Shown one piece after another: positions 1 through 10,786 of a DNA stretch of 32,808 nucleotides. The notes below the pieces were generated by a model. It saw only the letters and a program-made list of their open reading frames with translations. It did no database searches and was not told the DNA's origin. A program made the translations under genes and the position numbers. Within the stretch, counting starts at the first letter, position 1. Each line of letters begins with the position of its first letter. Source of the stretch: a virus; the IMG/VR virus record IMGVR_UViG_3300017734_000037, positions 1 to 32,808 of that record. One strand, 5' to 3'.

Positions 1-1
1 A

Positions 2-130
2 ATGCAGGTTGGCTGTGGCATAGATAGGGAAAGTTATTCCCAAGCCTATGCTCGTAACTATAAGAAGCCTGCCATCGCCTGTGGCGTGGTCATAGGAGGC
101 CACACTGCCATCAACGTGATGATGGACTAG
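2..130 (+). CDS. Possible C-terminal end of a convergent gene (partial)
   Basis: Frame 2 of the plus strand is open from the window edge to a TAG at 128-130, giving about 42 residues that end in GGHTAINVMMD. About three quarters of its codons begin with a purine, as in real genes. Its stop ends directly against the stop of the giant minus-strand gene at 131-133, which would make a tail-to-tail junction with no spacer. The same stretch is also open on the minus strand, where a GTG at 105-103 could begin a membrane-like protein (residues such as LLIVTSIGLGITF). I favour the plus-strand reading slightly. No function can be assigned, and the real start lies outside the window or is the ATG at 2-4. 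Confidence 0.38.
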   Translation: MQVGCGIDRESYSQAYARNYKKPAIACGVVIGGHTAINVMMD

Positions 131-3100
131 TTACTTAACGCTACTCTCGAAGTAATTTCTTTCTGACTCCCTTACGGCGTTCTCTCTAATGTAATCTATT
201 ATAGCCTGTCTTGTTAGCGGCGTATTATTTGTATACCTTCCATAAACATCGCTATAGTTAACACTCTTACCCTCCTTGTTGAACTCTTTGTTCCACTCAT
301 CAGGATACATCTCAAACATTATAATTTCCTCCATGAGGCTATACTTCGAGTTTCTTCCCGAATTGTAGGTCATTACATCGTTTATCGCATCGGGTCCACT
401 TACAAAGTAGCTATCCTTGATTACATTCTTAGATAGAGTTGGTTGAGGTGCTTCGAAATCTTCAACAACCTCTTCTTGCTTTGGCGGTCTTATTTCTGAT
501 TCAAAGAACCTGTCTCTTATTTCATCTAATTCACTTTGTACAATGGTGTTCATTACAGGCCCAGAGACAAGCAGGTTGGCAACGGTTAATCCTGCTTGAG
601 TTTTAATGTCTTTTTCTAGTTGAACCACCTCTGATTGAAGCTCAGATATCTCCTCTTCAGACATATTTTTCGTTTGCTCAGGGTCTGAAAGTTTATTTTC
701 TATTCGCTGTCTTTTAGCCCTCAGCATCATAACATCCTCACCTCTAGACAATAGAGGGTCTCCAATTGGAAGTAAGAGGTCGATAACTTCTTGAGCCACG
801 TTGATTTCCTTGCCTTCAGACATATCGTCTGTTAGTTTTGAGAGCTTAGAGTATAGCACCGAGTCTTTGTATCCACGATACACTTCATTTTCATCTAATA
901 CACCGAGCTTTCTTGATATATACTCCTCTCCTAGAAGCATATTTATACCCATATTCATGGCTTGAGAAGACAATCCACCACCGCCTCCAGTTATAAACTG
1001 GAATAAGTACTGTCCCAATCCTTTCATTCCGTACTCAATGAATGCATCATCTTGGTTTTCTTCCCAAGCCTCTGCTTTGTCTCTATCAACATAGTAACCT
1101 GCTGTTCCAGGTCGAACATCGGCTAGCTCCCTAATGTCTTCAGGTACGTCTCCGTACTCATCAAAAATATAGAACTCACCATTACCGCTAAGCCTTCCCT
1201 TCTTGATGCTTTCTTCTTCATCATCTCCACCCAAGAACCCTGGCAACTGTCGAGCTAGTTCACCCATGACAGCCGTGTAAGCAAAATATCTTACCCCACT
1301 ACCTATTATTGCTCCTGTAGCTTCAGTCTTGCTCATCTCGCCTTCTTTTAACAACGCCTGAATACCCTGAATCGCTGTCTCATGCTCATATCGAGCGAAG
1401 TTTCTCATGAAGCTATTAGCCTTTCTTAGGGTACTGGGTTCTCCTTTCTTGAAGTCCCCCTTGAACGCCTCAATACCTGAAAAAGCAGTTTTAGTTGCAG
1501 ACTGAGCAATAGACCTTCTATCGGCAAATTGAGTGGCCCTCTTGAGTGCGTCTGCATTCTGTCTCATATACTTCTCATCGTTCGATATGATTTTTTCATA
1601 GTCAGGCTTTTTGCCCGTTATACTCTCAAATTTAGAATCGAATGAGCCAGTCCAAACAGGAAGCCCTACTGCCATATCAGGAGTTGACATCACCATATCG
1701 GCGGCCATTGTTGGCAATCCAGTGACTGCGTCAATTATTTCTCCTGTGGTGCTCTTTATACCTAGGGAGCCTGGCCCTGATGGTGCACCTCCTGTTGCTA
1801 TCGCTATATCACTTGGGCCAGTAAGTCTCTGAACTTGAGTAGACCCCAAGTTGCTAAGTATGTTTGCCATCTTACCATCCTTCAATAGCTTGTTTTTTCT
1901 TATAACACCAACTCCTCTAGAGGAAGTCTTTGGAGTTTTAAGACCCGCCATGCCAAGGTTGGATAAAAATTCCGATATTGGTCTTTTGAAGTTCGCAAGT
2001 CTTTGTGAAACGTTAGCTGAGAAAGCGAACCCTAATGCTTTGCCAGCAAAACTATTTGAGCCTTTCTGAGCTCTTAGGACTCTGTTTTGTGTTTGCTCAA
2101 TTGTCTCTTTAAGGCCCATCAGTTTTTTGTACTGCTCGTCTTTTTCATATAGAGACCTGTCATCTTCATACTTATCTCTAATTGCTTGAAGAGATGTCTC
2201 CATCGTTCTGTTAACCTCAGAAATAGATGGAGTCATGTGGTAGTCTACAAGTGTGTTAGCCGCTGCATCGTATGCGGTTAATACAGAATCAAAGTTTATA
2301 GACTTCAATCCACTTGTTCTTTGATATTGAGTGCCACCTCTTGTTCCAATTGTTTGCGCATCGAACTTCCTAACGAAGTCATCTGCACTCTCTTCTTGAC
2401 CTCCCTCGACCTTGTGTCTTGTGTAGTCAACATATGACTCGGCACTGCCTCCTCTATACAAGCTTGCAGCAGATAGAGAATATGGAGAAAGCTCACTATT
2501 TACTTCAGATATAATATCAAAAGCTTTGATTTCGTTTTCAGAAATAGCCCCATCTTTTTTCATGGCGTCTAATCCCTCCTCAAAGCTTACACCCTCAAAG
2601 TACTTTAGCTTGTCTTTTACTCTTTTTAGAATCTCAGCTTCTTTAGGGTCAACCTTAGGGTCGTTTATTCTTTCGTCTATCCACTCTGCGGCTTCAAAAA
2701 CTTTGCTATCCCTCATGCCTGGATTCATCTCCCACTCCCTTTGCAGCTCTAGGGCTTTTACTAAGAACCTAGATTCTCGCACCCTGTCTGCACTTCTAGT
2801 TCTAACACCCTTACCCTTTAATCCCTTAAAGTCTCCAAGAAGGTTACTTGCTTCTTGAAGTTTTGATTGGAACTTGTTTAGGTCAGCTTCGTAATTCTCA
2901 AAGCTAGAGTCTAGCTTACCCCATGTTGCATTATATACTGAGCTGTCATTGAAATTTCCTAGAAGCCTATCAGTAGCTATTTTAGGATTCAGCCTTAACA
3001 TTTGATTGTATTGGCTTTTTTTGCCTGAGCTAAACTTCCTAACGCCAAGTCCTCTAATTCTTGAGCCAAGATTTAATATTACGTCAGAAACACTAGTCTT

Positions 3101-6100
3101 GCCGCTCGTTTTGTTTAGTATATCCCTAGATGCCCTGTTGGCTTTTATGTCTCTTGCCAATCTATAGGCGTTGTGAGTTATAAACCCATTTTGAGCGTTA
3201 GTTAAAACATCTACAAGAAGCGCCTGCTTTTTTAACGGAAGGGCATCAAAGTCCTCTTTTGACATTGTCTGTAGGTCTACAAATACATCTCTTGAGTCCT
3301 TGTTTGGTATGCGGTCAATTACATCCTGATTGATATTGTCTGGAATCCTAGCCACTCCTGTAGATGGAACATCCATTTCGTAGAAGCCAAGTAGAGGAGC
3401 TGCTTTATCAAAATACATCGCACTCATTTCAGCCTTTTCCTCAGGGCTCATTTCGCTTTCTTCCTTTTTAGACTCGGACAACTCCTCCTCTACCTCTGAA
3501 ATATTGCTCAATATAGATTCAACCTGTCTTATCATAGACTCCCTATCACCAAGATTAATTTCTCCTTTTCTCTGAGCTAACCTTTCTGCTATTTTTATCT
3601 GTCTATCTAAGAATGTATGAGTTATATCATCTCTTGATACGCTTATCTCCGTTCCATCCTTAAGCTTTAAAGCAACTCCGTCGGCATCTGACACGATGAC
3701 CTCTGCATCAGCCCCATCGTAGAAAATCGTCTCCCCTGATATTAGTGGAGCCTCTTCCATTGATAAATCTGAAGTTGGTATATTGAATACCTGATTAAGC
3801 AATGAAGATACTAAGGGGTCTGCTCCGAGCTTATTGTTTTTAGATATGTTCTTTCTAGCCTTACTTATAGTTTCACGAGCAGCCTTAATCTTCTGATTGA
3901 ACTTCTTATCAGATATCATCTTATCAATCTTAGCCTCAGCCTTTGCCGCCTGAGCCTCGTTTGTGAAATCTGTAGTGGTTAATATTCTAAGTAAAGACCT
4001 TGTTTGAGCGTTAGAAAGCATTCGAGGTAATGAGAGGGTAGCGTCCTTAAGTAGCTCTATTGCAGCCACTCCCGCCTCTCTGGTGGCCTTTCTGCCAGCT
4101 CTACCTGCTCTTTGCTCTGCCCTGTATTGGTCTTTTAAAGCCTTGAATTGGTCAACTAAAACCTTTCCTTTATTCTGGTTGATAATCTTGGCCGACTCCA
4201 TCTCCACTCTAGCCCTAGCATCTGCATTGGTCATGTCAGTCCTGGCGATAAGGTCGTATATTCTTTTTACTTGAACGGGCGTTAGGTAAATGCCGTCCTC
4301 TTTAAACTGCTCATTGATTTTGGCAATCATATCTCGCTCAGCCTTCTGCTGTTCACCTACAGCCAACTTACCCGCCTTCTCCTGAATCTCTAGCTCTCGC
4401 TTCATCTGTTGATACGAGTCAATAACTATCTGCGTACCACTCATTTTTTCTGGTCGACCCTGGGCCTCAGTCAAGCTGACACCCATTTCGTTTTTGACCA
4501 TATCTATGATTTGGCCTTTAGTTTCTGAGTTTCCCTTCCGATACGCTCTTGTGCCTCTAGCATACGCCAATGCATTCACATACTGCTGCTCCTCCAAAGT
4601 GCCGCCCGTCTCAATGGCTTTCTTTTCGTCCCACCTACCTTTTGTTTTCTCGATAACCTCTCTAATCTCTGATTGAATTCTTGAGATAGGAGCTCTCTTG
4701 TCTGATTGGCGAACAATATTTTTTTCAGGCTCTCTGCCCTCTATGCCAGCCTCTAATTCTTCGACCCTAGCATCAACAATGGCTTTCATTTCTATCTGAG
4801 CCTGCATGTCTGCTTGCGTATCAACGTTGGATTGAACGCCATACTGGTCAATACGAATAGGTGAGCCCATCTGCTCAAGCGAATCATTGATAGTGCTGAC
4901 TAGGTCTGCATCAACCTTGTCGTTTTTATTGACGTATTGCTTGTAAAGGTCTATGGCTACCTTAGGCTCAGATAGAGTGATAGCCTCTTTATATTCTTCA
5001 TAGGTGACATCTTCACCAGCCTTCACCCGCTCTACAATGTTGTCTATATCCTCGTTTTTGGCGGTCATCGCCTGGGATATGACTTCATCTGATTGTGCAG
5101 ATTGAACCATAGACTTTAGCTCTGACAGGTCTCTGTCGCCAAGATATTCTTCTACGGATTTTCCTTCAAACTCTGCGCTTCGCTCTATCGCTTGGATGAG
5201 CGCCTGATGAAACTCTGCCCCACCTTGTCCTTGCTCAACGGCAGCTCTCTCAGCCTCTGATATAAGTTCTTGCCTTCTTTCTTTGCCGACGTACCTTGAT
5301 TCGACTGCTCTGTTTGTTGATTCTTCATATTCTATATTTTTTTCGTCTAACTTTGCTTCCAAGTTAATAAACTTTTGCTCGAATTCAGCATCTTGACCCA
5401 TAGAAAAATCCAAAACAGTTATTTCTCCTGTAGATTGGTTATATGTAAAGTCAAATATATCACTATCTCTTAGTGCATCTAAGACGTCTTGAGCGGAATC
5501 GGGAGACGTTTTAATTGATAGCTCATTAAAAACACTCTCTCCGTCTGGGTCTGCATCTGTATATTGACCAGCAATAGTGGCTTCTTGAACCTCAGGAGAA
5601 TTCGCACCTAAAACGGCAGCAAGCTTTTCGACATCATCAAGCGTTTGATTACCATCAACCTGAACAAGGAAAGAAACCTCTTGAATCTTGTCACCGTTCT
5701 CATGTACAAAGCCGCCTATACCTTCCTCTAAGGATACGATATCCATACCCATTGAGGCCGCATTGTTCTTAATGGTTTCAATCGCTTGCTTGTACTCATC
5801 GGTCTGTCTTAGAGCATCTGCGTCTTCAACGGTGTTTATTGTTGTGCTGAAAAAAGGAGCTACGTTTATCTTAATAGGCCCTCTTTCAATTTGTGGAGCC
5901 TCCTCTTCTGTTGTGGCCTCACTAGGGGCAAGCGTAACAAATTCGGTGAATTCATCTTCATCAAAGATATAATCTTGGCTTACACGCTGAGAAGAACCCA
6001 TATCTGAGTAAGCCTTGTTGATTATTGTTGCGTAAGAATTTGCATCAGCAAGCGCCAATCCGATACCCTTGATTCTAATAACTTCATTGTATACTTGCTC

Positions 6101-9100
6101 AGCAGATTGAGGGTCACCTTCAGAGGCAAGAGTTTTTATCAATAAATCTACTTCGTCGTAATCGAGAGCCATTTCCCCGTCATTCAAGTATTTCATTTTA
6201 ACCTCAAAACCTGCCTTAGCCCTTTCAGATTTCTCAAGGCTCTCACGACGAAAAGCATTAAAGTTTTCTTTAGAAACAATGTATTGCTTCTTGCCTAATC
6301 TAAGTGGCCCGCTTCTTTTAACGGTATAATCGAGACCCTCTGGTGGGACTTCATTAAACACGTAAGACCCATCTTGCTGCCTATTCGCATTGTCTAGAGC
6401 CCTTCTAATGTTATACTCCGACTCACTAATGTCTAAATCTTTCTGAGCACCTAAGTCGTCGTCAAGCTGTGCGGCCATAGCCATGCTTCGTTCTCCTTCC
6501 ATAGTTACCACCTGCCCCACTGGCTTGCCAGTAGCAACATCACCAGCCATTGCCTTAATAAGAGATATAGCATCCTCGTCTGTGTTGACCTCGTTTATCA
6601 ATCCAAACTTAGATGCCAACTTATTAAAGAAGTTTGCTGACTTGTTCGTTACTGACTCAGTATTAGTGTTAGCTGAAACAATACCAAAGAACTGAGATAC
6701 CGCCTCCTTGCTTATATCGCCAGACTCATACTGAGACACAAACGATTCTAATTGAGCCTTAGTATCTGCATCGACATCGCTCATAATGTCGTTAGCAAGC
6801 TCAACCATGTCTACCTTGACCGCTTGGTCATTATTCATAGAGTTAAATACTACCGCCTCGAATACCTCGTGGCCTACAGTAGTCTTGTCTGCCCTAGCGG
6901 CATTAATATGGATTACATTGAACTCTGGGTCAAAGGCTCCTTTCGCCTTTATGCCCGTAGCAGCAATAAATGAACCCTCATTAGGGTGAATCTTAAATTT
7001 AACCTCAGGAAAGCTTTTCGAAAGCGATGTTGCCGCTGCCTCCACCTGAGCATCAAATCCAAGTAACTGATTTTCATCAGCCTTTGTCTTTATATCTAAG
7101 TCAGTGACTTGGTCGATATACCTCAGAGGGTCACCTATTTCTATGGTAGCCTTTCCGAATATTGTAGCCTTCGCTTTTTGGTCAGCCAAAACATTAGCCG
7201 ACGCATTGTCTTTGCCTGAGATGTATACCAAGTCTCCGTTGTTATACCCGCTCTCTAGGTAGTCAAACATCTGCTCTTTACTTACAACCTCTCCATTGAT
7301 AACATAGTCATTGTCCTTGATGGTTTCTTGATGTTTCTTATTCACACTCATCAATCCCTCTATTTGCCCATTGACATCTTCTAAATCTTTTTCATATCCC
7401 TCAGGCTTGTTTTCCTCAAGGAACAATCTCTTGTTGTCTAGAATTAAAAATGAGCCTAAGGCCTCAGGGTTCATGTCAATGCCATTTAGCTTTGCCATAG
7501 ACCGATACACCTGCCTGTTGGCATTAACTAGTTTAACGGCTTGGTCTAGGTTAACAATGCCATTCTTAGTGTAAAGCTTAACCAATGAGCTGAATTCATA
7601 TGGATTGTTTGCCATCATCATAGCAAGCGCACGATTATCGGCTAGGTCAACATTGTTACTACCATTGGTTGCCTTAGACATCAATCCTCCAGACAACAAA
7701 ATAGTGGCGTTCTCTATGTTGCCCTCTACAGTCTGAAAAGAAGATACACTTTGGCCTATATTACTACTGTACTCAAGACCTGAAAAAGCCCTTCCCATAT
7801 CAAGGAAAAGGGGCTCTAATAGTCTCTCCTCAACTAATTCAGAGGTAGCAGCCCCAACGGGTCCAACTCCGAACGCTTTACCTATACTCAGTCTTTCAAT
7901 AGATGGCATGAACCTGTTTGCAACACCTATGGATGTAGCATATATTGCTTTACTAAGCATTTGTTGTGCAAAAGACTCATCCCTGTTCAAGTCGTTCAGT
8001 GACATTACGAACGAAGGGATAGCTAGTTGCGTTATTTGGGAAGCGGCAGGAGACAAGAATTTGGCTGCCCTTGGTAAAATATAACCTACGCTCTTTGACG
8101 CCCCCATAAAGAAGAATAAGCTTGCCGTGGTGTTTTGTATAGTGTTTGTAATCGTACCTTCATACCCTGTCGTCCCCTCAGTAGGGTCTACCATTGTATG
8201 CGACAACATAACATTACCTGAGGCGTCGCTGAATGCCAATGGGTTACCATTTAGTGACACATAGTCGCCTTGCTTTGTATACTTAATGTTTGCAGGGGCC
8301 ATATCCCTTACATTAAAGAAGCTGTTGTTTACGCCTATTGCGTTCCTATAATTAAACAAGGTGGCTTTGTCGTCGGTAAAAGAAAAGAACCTGTATACAT
8401 TATTTATGGGGTCTACAAGATTGTTTATAGTCCTTTCTGCCAACACGTCAAACCCGCCAGGAGAGCCGCCTAGAACCTCATTTCCCGTCACAGGGTATGG
8501 GTTGTTCTTAAATGCACGTTTAAATTGCCTTAAAGTATTGTTGTCCATCTCTGGATAAGTCTCCTCTAAAAACTTTACGTAATTATCCTCGTTAACCTCC
8601 GCATTACCATCAAGGAATGCTAGCTTAGAAAAATGAAACGTTGATGTGAATGTAGCCTGTCTAAACACCTTAGAGGCATCTTTATTTTCAAGGATACCAT
8701 CTATAAGTGCAGGTGTATAGTTTAACCTTCGATAAAACATTTCATCCTCAGCTATAGAATTTACAAGTGCTCTCTGAAGGTCTAGCTTCTCGGCACTCAT
8801 GGTATTACCAAAATCATCCAACATTGGTGTTCCATCTTCTAGCGTGTAAACCTCTCCTAGGTCAATCACACTAATGGCCTCTAATAACTTTTTATAGTAG
8901 TCAGTTACAAATATTCTAGCAGCTAACTCTTCGTTAAAGTCAGCAGTAGAGTCTGCGAGCATTTGTTGGTTTTTAGCGCCTTGAGGGCCGTCAGTTAAAA
9001 AGGGAAGATATTCATCAATCATCCCGTAAATACCAAACAAATCTTTCTTCCTTGCACTCTTACCAACCTCAACCCAATCTGTCCCTTTAAACTCCTCCAC

Positions 9101-10786
9101 AAAGGCGTTATACGCATCTGTGCCAGACATGTTTCGAGCCTCGTTAGGGTCCATGCCTCTTTTTATTAAGAAAGACTCTACGTCTTGCCTGAATGGCTCT
9201 GTAAAGCCTGTACCTGCGTTTTCAAGCAGGAACTGAGCCTTGTCCCTTGGGTCTTCATAGTCAGATGTAATTCCGTTTATTACCTCAAAAGCGTTAGAAA
9301 ACTCAAGTTCGTTTCTTAGAAGTCCGTATGCTGTTGCTTCATCAAAAAAGGCGTCATCAGACATCCCCCTCACCGCATCCATCAGCTGTGTACCGTCAAC
9401 CCCAAAAAGAGAAACTAAGTTTAAATAGTCTTCAATCTTTTTACTAGTTTCTTTTAGGGCCCTTTTCTCCTTCCTATCAAAGCCTTCCAAGGCTAACTCT
9501 CTAGTAGCATTCTCCTTTAGAATGGATTGTTGAGCCTCAGCAAGCGGAATCTGCTTGTCCATATCTTTTGAGCTCATGAATGTTATAGACCCCTGCGACG
9601 GTGTATATGCAATGTAAGAATCCTCCCCATCCATAAGCTCCTCTATCGCAGAAACCTCCTCAGGATTCTCAATTAAGGATTTTGATTCACGACCTTCCAT
9701 CCCCATATGAGAAACTCTTACTGAAGTAAGTATCTTTTTCTTAGCTCCTTCGTCTAATTTGTTAAAGTCCTCTGATGAAATATATAGCGTCTCTCCTTCG
9801 GTTTCCCACGGGGCATCATTAGAAATATCACTAGACACAAAATACTGCATAGCACCTCCAGATACAGCATCAATCCTAGCCCTTTGATTAAAGAAATCAA
9901 CGCCTGACGTACCTATACCCTCTACAATGTTATTGGCAAGCCTTTGGGCTTTCATTCCATTTTCAAATAGATATTTGCCAGCTAAAAATGTATTTGAACC
10001 CAAGCTGTATAACAAAGGGTTACTTGCAACCACTTCATCTGTTTCTGGGTCCCTTGTATAATATTCGCTCGAAACCCTTCCCTCAAAAGACACAGGAACA
10101 TCATATGAGCGAATCATAGGGCTTACTAGATTGCCCTGAGTAAACCTAGGCTGGTCAGAGCCTGGGTAATATTGAATAAGCGGAGATGTGCCTACCTCGC
10201 CATCAAAAAAAGCCGTTGATGGTTCTACTTGGAAATTACCCCCTTCGTCTTGATAGAAGCCAAACCTAGGCATGGGATTATACTGTGTAAGGAGGTTTAT
10301 TTGAGCTAGATTTTTGTCTAATCCAGTAGTTGCTTGCTCAAAATCCCTTTTGTACCTTTCCTGAAATGAATTGAATGCCGCTAGATTAGGGAATCCCTTG
10401 CCATAAAAAATATCATTAAACTCTTGCTCCCTGTTGTTGATGTTTTCATTGAAATGAATCATCTCGGGAGTGTTTATTAGGTCAAAAACGCCCCTAGCAA
10501 TGCCAAACGCTACCTTGTCCGTATCGACAACCTCTGGTTCTTCATCAAGCCCTGCCTTCCATCTTTGATATGCATTAGCCTTAAGCTGAGTATCCCTGAA
10601 CCTTGTTATGGACCTTAATCTATCAAGGGCAGGAGAGCCGCTAAATCCTAAAAAAATAGGCCTCGCAGGAGCCTCCCGAGGCTCCTCTTGGGGCTCCTCT
10701 TGAGTGGTCTCTACTTGTTGCTCTTCTTGGTTCGACCCCTCCTCTCCTTCCCCAGGAATATTATTTAAGTTGTTTTCTTCAATCAT
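131..10786 (-). CDS. Giant virion/ejection protein (3551 aa) with zincin-like site
   Basis: This is a single 3551-residue ORF, last of the structural block. Residues 1-42 are acidic and Gln/Glu-rich. Hydrophobic segments lie near 885-930 and 3165-3195. A segment around residues 1290-1315 matches the zincin metallopeptidases found in large phage polyvalent proteins: a predicted strand (NVIHIN), then TTVGHEVFEAVV. The active-site motif is H1306-E-V-F-E1310, that is HExxE instead of HExxH. Residues of roughly 2000-2400 are long, charged and coiled-coil-like. The region near 2918-2945 (SANVSQRLANF) and 3040-3060 (PVWTGSFDSKF) resembles C-terminal parts of phage large polyvalent proteins. The size recalls the N4 virion RNA polymerase and the giant crAss-like cargo proteins, but I found neither a T7-type polymerase motif nor DxDGD. 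ATG at 10786 overlaps the upstream TGA as ATGA. Likely role: packaged and injected with the DNA (inference from position and size). Confidence 0.82.
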   Translation of the reverse strand: MIEENNLNNIPGEGEEGSNQEEQQVETTQEEPQEEPREAPARPIFLGFSGSPALDRLRSITRFRDTQLKANAYQRWKAGLDEEPEVVDTDKVAFGIARGVFDLINTPEMIHFNENINNREQEFNDIFYGKGFPNLAAFNSFQERYKRDFEQATTGLDKNLAQINLLTQYNPMPRFGFYQDEGGNFQVEPSTAFFDGEVGTSPLIQYYPGSDQPRFTQGNLVSPMIRSYDVPVSFEGRVSSEYYTRDPETDEVVASNPLLYSLGSNTFLAGKYLFENGMKAQRLANNIVEGIGTSGVDFFNQRARIDAVSGGAMQYFVSSDISNDAPWETEGETLYISSEDFNKLDEGAKKKILTSVRVSHMGMEGRESKSLIENPEEVSAIEELMDGEDSYIAYTPSQGSITFMSSKDMDKQIPLAEAQQSILKENATRELALEGFDRKEKRALKETSKKIEDYLNLVSLFGVDGTQLMDAVRGMSDDAFFDEATAYGLLRNELEFSNAFEVINGITSDYEDPRDKAQFLLENAGTGFTEPFRQDVESFLIKRGMDPNEARNMSGTDAYNAFVEEFKGTDWVEVGKSARKKDLFGIYGMIDEYLPFLTDGPQGAKNQQMLADSTADFNEELAARIFVTDYYKKLLEAISVIDLGEVYTLEDGTPMLDDFGNTMSAEKLDLQRALVNSIAEDEMFYRRLNYTPALIDGILENKDASKVFRQATFTSTFHFSKLAFLDGNAEVNEDNYVKFLEETYPEMDNNTLRQFKRAFKNNPYPVTGNEVLGGSPGGFDVLAERTINNLVDPINNVYRFFSFTDDKATLFNYRNAIGVNNSFFNVRDMAPANIKYTKQGDYVSLNGNPLAFSDASGNVMLSHTMVDPTEGTTGYEGTITNTIQNTTASLFFFMGASKSVGYILPRAAKFLSPAASQITQLAIPSFVMSLNDLNRDESFAQQMLSKAIYATSIGVANRFMPSIERLSIGKAFGVGPVGAATSELVEERLLEPLFLDMGRAFSGLEYSSNIGQSVSSFQTVEGNIENATILLSGGLMSKATNGSNNVDLADNRALAMMMANNPYEFSSLVKLYTKNGIVNLDQAVKLVNANRQVYRSMAKLNGIDMNPEALGSFLILDNKRLFLEENKPEGYEKDLEDVNGQIEGLMSVNKKHQETIKDNDYVINGEVVSKEQMFDYLESGYNNGDLVYISGKDNASANVLADQKAKATIFGKATIEIGDPLRYIDQVTDLDIKTKADENQLLGFDAQVEAAATSLSKSFPEVKFKIHPNEGSFIAATGIKAKGAFDPEFNVIHINAARADKTTVGHEVFEAVVFNSMNNDQAVKVDMVELANDIMSDVDADTKAQLESFVSQYESGDISKEAVSQFFGIVSANTNTESVTNKSANFFNKLASKFGLINEVNTDEDAISLIKAMAGDVATGKPVGQVVTMEGERSMAMAAQLDDDLGAQKDLDISESEYNIRRALDNANRQQDGSYVFNEVPPEGLDYTVKRSGPLRLGKKQYIVSKENFNAFRRESLEKSERAKAGFEVKMKYLNDGEMALDYDEVDLLIKTLASEGDPQSAEQVYNEVIRIKGIGLALADANSYATIINKAYSDMGSSQRVSQDYIFDEDEFTEFVTLAPSEATTEEEAPQIERGPIKINVAPFFSTTINTVEDADALRQTDEYKQAIETIKNNAASMGMDIVSLEEGIGGFVHENGDKIQEVSFLVQVDGNQTLDDVEKLAAVLGANSPEVQEATIAGQYTDADPDGESVFNELSIKTSPDSAQDVLDALRDSDIFDFTYNQSTGEITVLDFSMGQDAEFEQKFINLEAKLDEKNIEYEESTNRAVESRYVGKERRQELISEAERAAVEQGQGGAEFHQALIQAIERSAEFEGKSVEEYLGDRDLSELKSMVQSAQSDEVISQAMTAKNEDIDNIVERVKAGEDVTYEEYKEAITLSEPKVAIDLYKQYVNKNDKVDADLVSTINDSLEQMGSPIRIDQYGVQSNVDTQADMQAQIEMKAIVDARVEELEAGIEGREPEKNIVRQSDKRAPISRIQSEIREVIEKTKGRWDEKKAIETGGTLEEQQYVNALAYARGTRAYRKGNSETKGQIIDMVKNEMGVSLTEAQGRPEKMSGTQIVIDSYQQMKRELEIQEKAGKLAVGEQQKAERDMIAKINEQFKEDGIYLTPVQVKRIYDLIARTDMTNADARARVEMESAKIINQNKGKVLVDQFKALKDQYRAEQRAGRAGRKATREAGVAAIELLKDATLSLPRMLSNAQTRSLLRILTTTDFTNEAQAAKAEAKIDKMISDKKFNQKIKAARETISKARKNISKNNKLGADPLVSSLLNQVFNIPTSDLSMEEAPLISGETIFYDGADAEVIVSDADGVALKLKDGTEISVSRDDITHTFLDRQIKIAERLAQRKGEINLGDRESMIRQVESILSNISEVEEELSESKKEESEMSPEEKAEMSAMYFDKAAPLLGFYEMDVPSTGVARIPDNINQDVIDRIPNKDSRDVFVDLQTMSKEDFDALPLKKQALLVDVLTNAQNGFITHNAYRLARDIKANRASRDILNKTSGKTSVSDVILNLGSRIRGLGVRKFSSGKKSQYNQMLRLNPKIATDRLLGNFNDSSVYNATWGKLDSSFENYEADLNKFQSKLQEASNLLGDFKGLKGKGVRTRSADRVRESRFLVKALELQREWEMNPGMRDSKVFEAAEWIDERINDPKVDPKEAEILKRVKDKLKYFEGVSFEEGLDAMKKDGAISENEIKAFDIISEVNSELSPYSLSAASLYRGGSAESYVDYTRHKVEGGQEESADDFVRKFDAQTIGTRGGTQYQRTSGLKSINFDSVLTAYDAAANTLVDYHMTPSISEVNRTMETSLQAIRDKYEDDRSLYEKDEQYKKLMGLKETIEQTQNRVLRAQKGSNSFAGKALGFAFSANVSQRLANFKRPISEFLSNLGMAGLKTPKTSSRGVGVIRKNKLLKDGKMANILSNLGSTQVQRLTGPSDIAIATGGAPSGPGSLGIKSTTGEIIDAVTGLPTMAADMVMSTPDMAVGLPVWTGSFDSKFESITGKKPDYEKIISNDEKYMRQNADALKRATQFADRRSIAQSATKTAFSGIEAFKGDFKKGEPSTLRKANSFMRNFARYEHETAIQGIQALLKEGEMSKTEATGAIIGSGVRYFAYTAVMGELARQLPGFLGGDDEEESIKKGRLSGNGEFYIFDEYGDVPEDIRELADVRPGTAGYYVDRDKAEAWEENQDDAFIEYGMKGLGQYLFQFITGGGGGLSSQAMNMGINMLLGEEYISRKLGVLDENEVYRGYKDSVLYSKLSKLTDDMSEGKEINVAQEVIDLLLPIGDPLLSRGEDVMMLRAKRQRIENKLSDPEQTKNMSEEEISELQSEVVQLEKDIKTQAGLTVANLLVSGPVMNTIVQSELDEIRDRFFESEIRPPKQEEVVEDFEAPQPTLSKNVIKDSYFVSGPDAINDVMTYNSGRNSKYSLMEEIIMFEMYPDEWNKEFNKEGKSVNYSDVYGRYTNNTPLTRQAIIDYIRENAVRESERNYFESSVK

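Noticed and set aside
2526-2858. 110-residue plus-strand open frame
   Set aside because: Antisense to the giant protein gene, Ser/Leu-rich composition as expected of a reverse-frame shadow.
131-10786. Giant protein as an N4-type or crAss-type virion RNA polymerase
   Set aside because: The size fits, but I found no T7-family polymerase motif and no DxDGD signature; DADPDG and SDADG stretches lack the right context.
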